Below are positions 8,574 through 15,932 of a DNA stretch of 64,000 nt, in pieces. How positions within the stretch are numbered: the first letter of the stretch is position 1; each line of letters starts with the position of its first letter. The stretch spans positions 62,001 through 126,000 of the forward strand of contig JYOD01000064.1 in the NCBI GenBank assembly GCA_000955785.1, given 5' to 3'. The notes below the pieces were generated by a model. That model worked only from the letters and a program-made list of their open reading frames with translations, was not told the origin of the DNA and made no database searches. The DNA comes from Burkholderiaceae bacterium 16. Lineage in GTDB: Bacteria > Pseudomonadota > Gammaproteobacteria > Burkholderiales > Burkholderiaceae. The position numbers and the translations under genes are program-made.

Positions 8574-8962
8574 TACGCTCTCCTTTTTTTGGGGGTGTCG
8601 CCAGCGACTGTTAGGCCGCTTCCCGCATTATATGAATCATCAGCTTCCACCTCTCGTCGCAAGGTTGCGAGTTTCTTATAAGCTCTTTTCTTGCCGGTTC
8701 GTTCCAGTCTCCATGCGCCTACGCCAATACCTCCAACAATCCATCCTGCTATATCCGCCAGTTTGATTGCCTCGATCACCTTTGCAATCGCACCAATTTG
8801 CTCGGGACTAGCTTTCACAATCTGCAGTGCGCCGTTCATAACCAGGTAGATTGCTAGCAGAACAGTGAGCATGCTCAAGGCATGCTTCGCAAGATCTAGG
8901 TAGCCCCGCACGTTCTGTGCGCGGATAGCACCTTTGTGAACCTCTACCTCTCCCTTATTCAT
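8573..8962 (-). CDS. Small membrane protein, partner of the 7929 gene
   Basis: 129 residues from ATG at 8962, chosen for the AAGGTGAGG just upstream; GTG at 8968 adds two residues. Hydrophobic segments at about 29-48 and 70-84 suggest two membrane helices, followed by a basic cytosolic-type tail ending in KKRRA. No family recognised. First gene of a two-gene unit. The 278-nt gap between it and the integrase shows no gene, only a GGCCCGC/GCGGGCC hairpin near 9211-9228 without a T tract. Confidence 0.6.
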   Translation of the reverse strand: MNKGEVEVHKGAIRAQNVRGYLDLAKHALSMLTVLLAIYLVMNGALQIVKASPEQIGAIAKVIEAIKLADIAGWIVGGIGVGAWRLERTGKKRAYKKLATLRREVEADDSYNAGSGLTVAGDTPKKRRA

Positions 8963-9240
8963 CCTCACCTTTCGACGGCATTTTTTGCCGTTCTAGCTCT
9001 TCCAATTCGGCCCTGGCACTCACTGCCAACTCACGAAGTGACTTTTAGTGCGCAAAATGTGATGTATGACTGCATAATAACATGTCTCGTGCGTCGCGCA
9101 TTACACCCTGAGTGTTGGAGATGTCAACCGCGAAGGATAGTGCTCTATATGGAGTCGATACACCATCCGCCAAGAGTGGGGATTCAGTTAGCGCGGCGTA
9201 AAGGATTGGTCGGCCCGCCTGGCGGGCCACGCCGCTGCGA

Positions 9241-10281
9241 TTAAGCCGTTTTCCGGGGGAAGTGGAGCAGCTTGCCCTTTTCGGCCACGTCGGCAGGATC
9301 CAGGTTGGTGTACCGCTTCAGGTTCCGCCAATCCTTGTGACCAGTGACGGCTGCCACTTCAGGGATGTCCCAGCCTGCCTCGAATAATTTGCTGGTAGCC
9401 TCGTGCCGAAGGTCATGCAGGCGAAGATCGGCAATCTGCTTCCCATCGCAAGCCCACTTGAAATACTTGCTGGCCGTGCCGGCCTCATAGGGAAAAATCC
9501 GGTCATCGGGGGTGTTCCGCGGCTGGCGCTGGATGATTTCAAGCGCATCACCGATGAGCGGCACCAGCTCGTCGTTGCCTTGCTTTTGCCGGGGGTCCTT
9601 TCGGTCACGCACCAGCACCAGGCGGCGGGCCTCGTCCAGATCGATCCATGTGATGCGGAAGATTTCCCCGCGGCGGAATGCCGACTGCATCAGGACGCGG
9701 ATGATGGCTTCCATGGGCAACTTGTGCTCGGGGTGCTCGCGGAACCAGGTGAAGATTTTTTCCAGCTCGGCGGGGGAGGGCCGGCGCTCACGCTTGCCAC
9801 CCGGGCCGACAAGCTTCACGTGGTTCAGGGCGGGCCAGGCATTTTTCACTACATCGGGCAGGGCAAGGTCCTGGATGCTGCTCATGTGGCGCATGACCGT
9901 GCCGAGCTTGGAGATGTCCATGCTGATGGTGTACGGGCCTGCGCCGGCTGCTTTCCGATCCTGGGCAAACTTGAGGATGTCCTGTGTCGAGAGGCGGTGC
10001 ACCAGGTGGTCCGCAAAAGCCAGCTTGAGCTTGCGGAGCATGTACTCCTCGTTGGACTTGAGCGCAACGGCGCGCCCCGACTTCTCGCGTGCTTTTCGAT
10101 AGTCTTCGATGAGGGTGCCGACCGTGAGGCTGGCCGCCGTGCGTGGCGTCTCAATGTCCACTTCTGAATTTTTCGCCCACGCTTGCGCTTCTGCTTTTGT
10201 GCGAAAGGTTTTTGATATACTCCGGCCCTGCTTCCGGATCTGAGCGCGCCAGCGCTCCCCGATCATGAGGATCGATGCCAT
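9241..10281 (-). CDS. Tyrosine-type integrase of the small element
   Basis: 346-residue site-specific recombinase. ATG at 10281 is chosen because GGAGA lies 6 nt upstream and the protein then begins MASILMIGERWRAQIRKQG, a usual integrase start; a longer frame to 10362 lacks this support. An N-terminal arm-binding-like domain (1-45) and a SAM-like core-binding domain (about 50-150) precede the catalytic domain with Arg in AFRRGEI, HDLRHEA, GHKDW and Tyr in RYTNLD. It points away from the tRNA at 10447. Codons 15-26 contain the 35-bp repeat also present at 2631. Confidence 0.9.
   Translation of the reverse strand: MASILMIGERWRAQIRKQGRSISKTFRTKAEAQAWAKNSEVDIETPRTAASLTVGTLIEDYRKAREKSGRAVALKSNEEYMLRKLKLAFADHLVHRLSTQDILKFAQDRKAAGAGPYTISMDISKLGTVMRHMSSIQDLALPDVVKNAWPALNHVKLVGPGGKRERRPSPAELEKIFTWFREHPEHKLPMEAIIRVLMQSAFRRGEIFRITWIDLDEARRLVLVRDRKDPRQKQGNDELVPLIGDALEIIQRQPRNTPDDRIFPYEAGTASKYFKWACDGKQIADLRLHDLRHEATSKLFEAGWDIPEVAAVTGHKDWRNLKRYTNLDPADVAEKGKLLHFPRKTA
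10206..10240 (+). repeat. 35-bp direct repeat, right copy inside the integrase gene
   Basis: Matches 2631-2665 with two mismatches (positions 21 and 28 of the repeat). Here it encodes the integrase residues GRSISKTF and their neighbours, with A+T-rich codons that are unlike the rest of the gene. Confidence 0.7.
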
Positions 10282-10446
10282 GCGGTCTCCTGTAGCAAAT
10301 CTGTAGCACGCCCTGCGTGAAATGTGATGATACAGGATGACGCAAAGTGATAAGTTCGGCATCGACCAATCGCCCGGAAACCCAGGCAGGATAAGGCAAA
10401 AGCCAGTCCTGATAAGGGTTTCCAGCTACTGGACAGAACCTATCAG

Positions 10447-10460
10447 CTCGCCGTAGTTCA
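10447..10460 (+). repeat. Attachment repeat (attR) of the small integrative element
   Basis: First 14 bases of the intact tRNA-Arg gene, identical to 2708-2721. Confidence 0.65.
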
Positions 10461-10521
10461 ATGGATAGAACACGCGCCTCCTAAGCGTGAAATGCAGGTT
10501 CGATTCCTGCCGGCGGGACCA
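10447..10521 (+). tRNA. tRNA-Arg (anticodon CCU)
   Basis: All cloverleaf parts are present. The acceptor stem pairs 10447-10453 with 10511-10517 (one G-U pair). The D stem is GTTC/GAAC, the anticodon loop is CTCCTAA with anticodon CCT, and the T arm is GCAGG TTCGATT CCTGC. The discriminator is A, and CCA is encoded at 10519-10521. It reads AGG codons. An integrase gene stands on each side of it, one for the 5' element and one for the prophage. Confidence 0.93.
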
Positions 10522-10632
10522 TAATACGGTTCGTAGAAGTTCTCTGAAGTCCTCCCCTCCCAAGTAAATCAAGGCCTCCCGGGTTTTCGGCGTTCGCCAA
10601 AGTTCGCCTTTGACCGTTGGCATCCGTGTGTT

Positions 10633-10671
10633 TTAGGGGCATCATTAGGGGCATCAACAAATGCCCCTAAA
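10633..10671. repeat. Direct and inverted TTAGGGGCAT repeats before the prophage integrase
   Basis: TTAGGGGCATCA occurs twice in tandem (10633-10644 and 10645-10656) and its inverse TGCCCCTAAA follows at 10662-10671, so the second copy and the inverse can form a hairpin. The site ends 17 nt before the integrase ATG. Suitable as integrase arm sites or an autoregulatory operator; which of the two is inference. Confidence 0.6.
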
Positions 10672-10688
10672 TTTGGTGCCCCCAAACG

Positions 10689-11894
10689 ATGCCCCGTACC
10701 GTCGAGCCCTTAAGCGACACCAAGATCCGGAATGCGAAGCCGAAGGACCGTTCCTATAAGCTGTTTGACGGTGGCGGCCTGTTTCTAGAAATCATGGCCG
10801 ATGGGCGAAAGCTCTGGCGTTTCAAGTATTACCGGCCTGGCGGCGGCGAGAATCGGCTCGGCTTCGGTGGCTACCCAGAAGTCACGCTCGCCCAGGCCCG
10901 CGCGCAGCGGGAAGCCGCACGGGCCCTTGTGGCTGCCGGCCAGGACCCGAGCGCGGTGAAGCAGGAACAGCGCCGCGCGGTCAAGATCGCCGCAGGCAAC
11001 TCCTTCGAGGCGGTGGCCCGAGACTGGTACGCCACCCAGAAGAGCAACTGGGTCGAGTACTACGCCGGCAAGGTGATCGCCTCCCTGGAAAACGACGTGT
11101 TCCCGGTCATCGGCGCCATGCCGATTGCCGACATCAAGGCGCCGGTGCTGCTGGACATGCTGCGCAAGATCGAGGCGCGGGGCGTGCGGGATACCACCAA
11201 ACGCATCCTGCAGCGCGTTCGTGCGGTCTTTCAGTACGGGATCATCTGTGGGGCATGCGATCGCAACCCGGCCGCCGACATCGATAGCGCCACCGCGCTG
11301 AAGGGCGCGCCGGTCGTGCACCAGGCCCGCGTGTCCGCGATCGAGCTGCCGCAACTGCTGCGCGACATCGACGCCTACGAGGGTGACGCCGTGACCCGCC
11401 TAGCGCTGCAGTTCATGACGCTCACCTTTGCCCGCACCACCGAAATGATCCAGGCCCAGTGGGGAGAGATCGACGAGGACAAGGCCCAATGGCTGGTGCC
11501 GGCTGAGCGGATGAAGATGCGCGACCCGCATGTCGTGCCGCTGTCCACTCAGGCCCTCGCGGTGGTGGCGCAGCTGCGCGCGTTCAACGGACACCGCGAC
11601 TTCATCTTCTACAGCCCCCGCGGCAAGTCTGGCCATATCAGCAACAATACGATGCTCTACGCCCTGTACCGCATGGGGTACCACTCGCGCATGACTGGGC
11701 ACGGCTTCAGAGGGGTGGCGTCGACGGCCTTGAATGAGCTAGGGTTCAGATCGGACGTGATCGAGCGCCAGCTGGCGCACGTCGAGCGCAACAAGGTGCG
11801 CGCGGCGTACAACCATGCGCAGTACTTGCCCGAGCGGCGGCAGATGATGCAGGCTTGGGCGGACCGGATCGCCGAAATGAAAAAAACAGACTGA
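10689..11894 (+). CDS. Prophage integrase, P4 type with DUF4102 arm-binding domain
   Basis: 401-residue tyrosine recombinase that inserts the phage into the tRNA 3' end. The N-terminus (LSDTKIRNAKPKDRSYKLFD to about residue 90) is the DUF4102 domain of P4-like integrases; a core-binding domain follows at about 100-190. Catalytic residues are Arg in ARTTEM, His and Arg in HGFRG, His in LAHVERN and Tyr in RAAYNHAQY. Length is normal for the family. It reads away from the tRNA, and the repeats at 10633-10671 lie just upstream. Confidence 0.93.
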   Translation: MPRTVEPLSDTKIRNAKPKDRSYKLFDGGGLFLEIMADGRKLWRFKYYRPGGGENRLGFGGYPEVTLAQARAQREAARALVAAGQDPSAVKQEQRRAVKIAAGNSFEAVARDWYATQKSNWVEYYAGKVIASLENDVFPVIGAMPIADIKAPVLLDMLRKIEARGVRDTTKRILQRVRAVFQYGIICGACDRNPAADIDSATALKGAPVVHQARVSAIELPQLLRDIDAYEGDAVTRLALQFMTLTFARTTEMIQAQWGEIDEDKAQWLVPAERMKMRDPHVVPLSTQALAVVAQLRAFNGHRDFIFYSPRGKSGHISNNTMLYALYRMGYHSRMTGHGFRGVASTALNELGFRSDVIERQLAHVERNKVRAAYNHAQYLPERRQMMQAWADRIAEMKKTD

Positions 11895-11924
11895 GATCAC
11901 TCATTTAATTAAGGGAGAGCGGCA

Positions 11925-12164
11925 ATGCGTAGGCTGATTCAGGTTGTTTCATTTCTATCACTTGTCGTTTGCGTTATCTGGGCCGTAATGAAGCCAGGAT
12001 ACGATTCATTCGCGGCTACCGTCGCTGCGGTCGTCGTGCTCCTCTCGTCCTTCCTTTTGAGCAAAAAGTCAAATGATGCAGCTCAATCTCAGAAAGTCGA
12101 GGCGGGAGGTGTGGGAATTCAGGCTGGCGGAGATGTCAAAATGAACAAAACAAGGATTAAATAA
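11925..12164 (+). CDS. Tiny two-TM protein with a C-terminal GIQAGGD motif
   Basis: 79 residues, unnamed. Strong ribosome site AAGGGAGAG 7 nt before ATG. Two hydrophobic helices (about 5-22 and 30-47) are joined by a short polar turn, then a Lys/Ser/Gln-rich linker leads to GGVGIQAGGDVKMN at about 62-75. The same kind of motif opens both following proteins (ALQAKGNI and ALQAGGNI). Its stop is 1 nt before the next GTG, so it is coupled to that gene. A small membrane protein carrying a motif shared with a soluble neighbour fits an effector/sensor pair joined by a homotypic motif, but this is inference. Confidence 0.7.
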   Translation: MRRLIQVVSFLSLVVCVIWAVMKPGYDSFAATVAAVVVLLSSFLLSKKSNDAAQSQKVEAGGVGIQAGGDVKMNKTRIK

Positions 12165-12165
12165 A

Positions 12166-13020
12166 GTGCTCGGGGACAAACAGGAACAAAGTGTTGGTGC
12201 CGGTGCCATTGCGCTGCAGGCCAAGGGGAATATTAATGTCCAAGGGGCTTCTCCGGAGCATGTTGATCAAATGGTTCGGCTGTTTTTGGAGTATAACTTC
12301 CCGAGGCTTAGGGAAGAGGCTAGGCAAGCAGCCGAATTGCATGTGGCGGAACTAGGGGAGAAGCTTAAAGCCTCGATAGCAGGCGCTGCTGCGTTCGTGC
12401 AGCCGGAAAAACTTGCCGATCCTGATGTTCAAGCAACAATTAATGATGCAGTGCAGGCAAGCGCTCGGAAGGGGCGTGGTGCCAATCCAGATATTCTTTG
12501 CTCCCTAATAACTGAGCGTATTTCTCAGCAATCAAATGACTACAAAGATGTAGTAATTAGTGAGGCCGTACAGGTTGTCGGAAAATTAACTTCACAGCAA
12601 ATTTCTCTGATATCCTTTGTCCATTTTGTGACGTCAATGACTTTACAAGGGGCGCAGGGAGTTGCTGCGATGGAGCCGATGACGAAGATAGCATTGGATT
12701 TTTCTACGCCCGGTTTTCAGATCTCGGATTCGCAGCGGCGACACATCGCATATACTGGGGCATGTTCCTTAAATACAATTTTGGGTGGTGATATATATAG
12801 CGCCCTTCGCACCGGTGCCTATTCCTATCTAAATTTCCCTGATGATGCCTCTTTCAAGCAGGAAGTTGCGGCCTCGGCGCCGTCATGGGATAGGCTATTG
12901 CAGCAATTTTCGAATGGGAATTTCTGGCATATTCAACTTACGAGTGTTGGTCAAGCGATTGCAATTGCGAATATTTCAAGGTATTTTGGAAGGCTTGATT
13001 ACGGAATTTGGTTGAATTGA
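12166..13020 (+). CDS. LPO_1073/Vpar_1526 family protein, copy 1
   Basis: 284 residues. GTG start with AAGGA 11 nt upstream. The N-terminus MLGDKQEQSVGAGAIALQ is the signature of the LPO_1073/Vpar_1526 family, whose function is not established. After the Gln/Gly motif (about residues 11-26) comes a mostly helical domain with the conserved stretch LADPDVQATINDAVQASARK (about 82-101). It shares order and many residues with the next gene, so the two are paralogues. It has more A+T than the phage structural genes and lies between the integrase and the first early gene, a usual place for cargo. Confidence 0.75.
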   Translation: MLGDKQEQSVGAGAIALQAKGNINVQGASPEHVDQMVRLFLEYNFPRLREEARQAAELHVAELGEKLKASIAGAAAFVQPEKLADPDVQATINDAVQASARKGRGANPDILCSLITERISQQSNDYKDVVISEAVQVVGKLTSQQISLISFVHFVTSMTLQGAQGVAAMEPMTKIALDFSTPGFQISDSQRRHIAYTGACSLNTILGGDIYSALRTGAYSYLNFPDDASFKQEVAASAPSWDRLLQQFSNGNFWHIQLTSVGQAIAIANISRYFGRLDYGIWLN

Positions 13021-13185
13021 GTCGCTTTGCAGTCGGCCATAATTTATTGTCATCAATATGCGTAAAATACGATGATGATGGTGGTGGTGTGGGCAGTACG
13101 CGAAACATTATAGTTGGTCGTTATTTTAATGCCTAAAATATTGTGCTGCCATTCATCCGCGCTGCGAAACACTAGGATTGAAAAA

Positions 13186-14058
13186 GTGAACCCATTCGGC
13201 GATAAGCAGGGGCAGGCAGTAGGGGAAGGCGCAGTGGCACTTCAAGCTGGCGGCAATATTGTCATTCAGCGGAACGGGATGACGGCCACGGAAGTTCGAG
13301 AACTGTGTGAATTGCTCCTCCAGAGCAATTTCCCCAGGTTGAGGGCGGAGGCGAGGGCTGTCGCGGAAGAGTACGTAAGACAGTTTGCTTCCCATCTCTC
13401 GGAGCACCTCGCTCGTAAGCCGGAGGTAATCGACTTCGCAAAACTTGCTGATCCGGACGTGCAGGCTTGCATAAACGATGCTGTGCAGGCGAGTGCACGG
13501 AGAGGCGAACGTGCCAACCCTGAATTGCTCTGCGCATTGATCGCTGAGCGTTGCAGGTCTCAGACGACTGAGTTCAAAGAGCTTGTGTTAGCTGAGGCGC
13601 TCCAAGTAGTTCCGAAGCTGACCGGAAAGCAAATTGCGGCGCTTTCAGTTGTGTACTTTGTTCAGCACCTGACATTGGCTAATATCGCAGACTTGGCGCA
13701 ACTGGAGCCTTTGGGCCGCGACGCGCTTCCAGTATCTCGGACGGCTGAAGGAGTATCCCTCATTCAGGCAAATCACATCGTTTATACGGGTGCCTGCTCC
13801 TTTACGAGCGGTTTTGGAGAAGATGTGTACCGAGCCTTGCGTTCGAAGTATGCAAGCCTCGGCCATACGGATAATGACGCATTTCGGGACGAGTTGGTAA
13901 CGAAGGCGCCTTCCTATGCTGCTATTGTCGATCAGTACGTTGCAGACCATCTCACCAACGTGCACTGCTCAAGCGTGGGTTTCGCTATCGCGGCGACCAA
14001 CCTTTCCGCATATGTTGAGTGCGGAGATCTGAACGAAGTGTTGAGAGGATTGCGCTGA
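13186..14058 (+). CDS. LPO_1073/Vpar_1526 family protein, copy 2
   Basis: 290 residues from GTG at 13186, where the family start NPFGDKQGQAVGEGAVALQ begins; a longer frame from 13114 has no ribosome site. The N-terminal motif is ALQAGGNIVIQ. The conserved block LADPDVQACINDAVQASARR matches copy 1 at 18 of 20 residues. It is separated from copy 1 by a 165-nt A+T-rich gap, which could hold its own promoter. The copies diverge most in their C-terminal halves, as expected if they recognise different partners. Function unknown. Confidence 0.75.
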   Translation: MNPFGDKQGQAVGEGAVALQAGGNIVIQRNGMTATEVRELCELLLQSNFPRLRAEARAVAEEYVRQFASHLSEHLARKPEVIDFAKLADPDVQACINDAVQASARRGERANPELLCALIAERCRSQTTEFKELVLAEALQVVPKLTGKQIAALSVVYFVQHLTLANIADLAQLEPLGRDALPVSRTAEGVSLIQANHIVYTGACSFTSGFGEDVYRALRSKYASLGHTDNDAFRDELVTKAPSYAAIVDQYVADHLTNVHCSSVGFAIAATNLSAYVECGDLNEVLRGLR

Positions 14059-14129
14059 AGTTCGTCGCCGCCTTTTTTACGCATTATGTTGGTAAAAGCG
14101 ATTTACCCATGTGATTGCTGTCTGTTGGC

Positions 14130-14651
14130 CTACGGCGTAAATGGCTGTGGCCGAACCTTCGCCGCGACATACAGTGGGTGTTTCGGGCTGCCGTCCTGAT
14201 TCAACCCGAGGTAATGGAGCAGGGCGCCGCGGCCGCACATCCGGACGATGCGCAACACCTCCGCAGCGCGCGCCGGCGCCGCTTTGTGCGCGCCCCAAGC
14301 GCAGATCATAAGCGAGCAGCGATCGAGCGCGTTCATGATTGCGCCGTCGGCTTTGCGCTCGTCGCCCAGCGGCGCCGGATGGGCCAGCAGGCCGTTCGGG
14401 TCCGTCGAGCGCAGCGGGAACAGGTTCACCACCTCCAGGCGCCCATAGCGGCCGGCCAGCGCACGCTGCAAGCAGCGGGTGATCGTCGGGTCGTTGACAT
14501 GGTGGTCGGCGGTCGACGGGTTGAGCATGATGAAGCCCAGGGCCGGCCGGCTGGGATCCCACTCGCGCCAGAGCCGGTAGCGATACTGCTCGCAATCGGA
14601 GAGGATGCAGCCGGCCTCGCCGTCGAGGGTCTTGGTGGTTAGGTTCTTCAT
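14130..14651 (-). CDS. DUF1643 domain protein
   Basis: 173-residue phage protein of the DUF1643 family, cytosolic, function unknown. Family features are CEQYRYRLWREWD, FIMLNPSTAD (about 40-49) and a central VVNLFPLRSTDP (about 74-85). The start ATG at 14651 has GGGAGGGG upstream. Such genes are scattered in early regions of proteobacterial phages. It is divergent from the small gene at 14684. Confidence 0.85.
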   Translation of the reverse strand: MKNLTTKTLDGEAGCILSDCEQYRYRLWREWDPSRPALGFIMLNPSTADHHVNDPTITRCLQRALAGRYGRLEVVNLFPLRSTDPNGLLAHPAPLGDERKADGAIMNALDRCSLMICAWGAHKAAPARAAEVLRIVRMCGRGALLHYLGLNQDGSPKHPLYVAAKVRPQPFTP

Positions 14652-14683
14652 GCTAGGATTTCCCCTCCCATTCGGAGGTCGTC

Positions 14684-14887
14684 ATGACAATCGAGAGCTA
14701 CCAGGGCTACACCGTCCGCGGCTTTGCAAAGCAGCTTGGCGATGGATCCTTCGAGGCAGTCGGTGCAGTTGAAAAGGATGGACGCCTCGTGGAGGGCTCG
14801 GATCCTTTGGGGTACTACCCCTCGTTCGAGCGTGCTGCGGCAGCCGGGATCGCTTGGGCGAAAGCGTGGGTTGATGATCACGGCTGA
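14684..14887 (+). CDS. Small hypothetical phage protein
   Basis: 67 residues, not recognised. A clear ribosome site GGAGGT lies 6 nt before ATG. The sequence is soluble, with YQGYTVRGFAKQLGDGSF at the start and an Ala/Trp-rich helix at the end. It is one of three small plus-strand genes set against the leftward early genes here, and it overlaps the end of the gene at 14878 by 10 nt in the convergent sense. Confidence 0.65.
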   Translation: MTIESYQGYTVRGFAKQLGDGSFEAVGAVEKDGRLVEGSDPLGYYPSFERAAAAGIAWAKAWVDDHG

Positions 14888-15657
14888 ACCCTCCGAAATT
14901 CCACCACCCAGACCCAGGGATTCGCCTCCCATGCGCCGGCGCCGTTGATGCTGTCCCACAGCGTGCGATAAGAGTTGACCGAGTTCGTGCACATCTGGCA
15001 GCTCGGGTTGCTGTAATCGGTCCAGCCGTCCAGTTCTGGCGCGATGCCCTCGGCGATTGCGTCCGCTTCGCTGCAGTCGTTCAGCCGTTCGACGCGCACC
15101 CCCGTCAGCTCCAGCACGATCCGGGACAGCGCGCGCGGCGTGTGGATGGATGGGCGGCCTTTGCCAGCCCAGTTCGGCATCGGCGCGTCATCCGGATAGG
15201 TCGGTTCGATGCGTCCAGCCGGCCCGATGCTTCGTGCGCCTCCGGCCGCATACAGCACAGTGACGCCCCTGCCGGCCGCCAGTTGCAGCGGAAGAATGTC
15301 GCGCGGCGGCGTCTTGTCGTGCGGTTTGCCGACTCGCCACGACTTGCGCACCCAGAGGCGGTCACCGGGCTGGCCATAGGGGCAACCGGCACGCGCTCCC
15401 CAGCCGTATGCCTCGGCGGTGGGGTACCTGAGGCGCTTCTCATCATCGAATATGAGCGACCAATGATCACCGCGTTCGGCTAGACCCATCGGCGCAGGCG
15501 AGCCGATGCGCCAGGCGCCCGTCAGACCGGCAGCAGAGCCCCAATGCGGATCCCAAACTGGCTGTGGATTGAGCATGCGCCGCGTCTGCGTCTTACGGCC
15601 ATCCAGGATGGCGCGCACCATGGGTGCGCTGAAGAGGATAGGGCGTTCTTTGGTCAT
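14878..15657 (-). CDS. Phage protein with MVRAILDGRKTQTRR start (ASCH-like)
   Basis: 259 residues from ATG at 15657. The opening ILFSAPMVRAILDGRKTQTR is the hallmark of a phage family often annotated as morphogenetic or ASCH-like; ASCH/PUA-type folds bind RNA or nucleotides. Further family features are GQPGDRLWVRKSW (about 115-127), a CQMCTN pair of Cys near 220, and WVVEFRRV at the end. A longer frame to 15936 would add 93 residues but runs antisense over the small gene at 15706, so the shorter start is preferred. Role in the phage unknown. Confidence 0.75.
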   Translation of the reverse strand: MTKERPILFSAPMVRAILDGRKTQTRRMLNPQPVWDPHWGSAAGLTGAWRIGSPAPMGLAERGDHWSLIFDDEKRLRYPTAEAYGWGARAGCPYGQPGDRLWVRKSWRVGKPHDKTPPRDILPLQLAAGRGVTVLYAAGGARSIGPAGRIEPTYPDDAPMPNWAGKGRPSIHTPRALSRIVLELTGVRVERLNDCSEADAIAEGIAPELDGWTDYSNPSCQMCTNSVNSYRTLWDSINGAGAWEANPWVWVVEFRRVQP

Positions 15658-15705
15658 GCTGCGGTCCATGAACCTGCGAGCAGTTTGCCGAAAGAGGGAG
15701 CTACG

Positions 15706-15915
15706 ATGACTAAGGAAAAATTCTTCGACAAAGAGCTTGCTGACAAGGTTGGCGTAGGTAAGGCGCTCCACGTCGCCGTGTTGACTCAGGAGATTCGCGA
15801 ATGCATTGAGAGAATCAATGTCGAGCGCGCGAAGCTCGGTCTTGTCACTATTCAGGAGGTCTGGGAAGCAGGCCTGTTTGGCGATGAGGACCTTCCTGAC
15901 GTCCCAATCGAGTGA
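15706..15915 (+). CDS. Small acidic hypothetical protein
   Basis: 69 residues with ribosome site GAGGGAG 5 nt before ATG. The protein is helical and acidic, with KELADKVGVGKALHVAVLTQ and a C-terminus rich in Asp, Glu and Pro. Not recognised. Divergent from the ASCH-like gene by 48 nt. Confidence 0.65.
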   Translation: MTKEKFFDKELADKVGVGKALHVAVLTQEIRECIERINVERAKLGLVTIQEVWEAGLFGDEDLPDVPIE

Positions 15916-15932
15916 ATTTGCGGCATGAGTCA

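Larger units (their letters stand above)
2708..10460. mobile_element. Integrative element in the 5' end of tRNA-Arg(CCU)
   Basis: About 7.7 kb bounded by 14-bp direct repeats of the tRNA 5' end, with an integrase at the tRNA-proximal end. The cargo is a nucleotidyltransferase-like gene pair, a channel-like protein with a P-loop NTPase, and a membrane-protein pair. No replication, packaging or structural genes are present. Most of the cargo is clearly richer in A+T than the flanking chromosome, which fits horizontal transfer. Likely a satellite or defence island. Confidence 0.7.

Noticed and set aside
9211..9228. Hairpin after the small-element integrase as a terminator
   Set aside because: The GGCCCGC/GCGGGCC stem is good but there is no T tract on the minus strand, so it was not listed as a terminator.
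10282..10362. N-terminal extension of the small-element integrase
   Set aside because: GGAGA and the usual integrase start are at 10281; the extension has neither.
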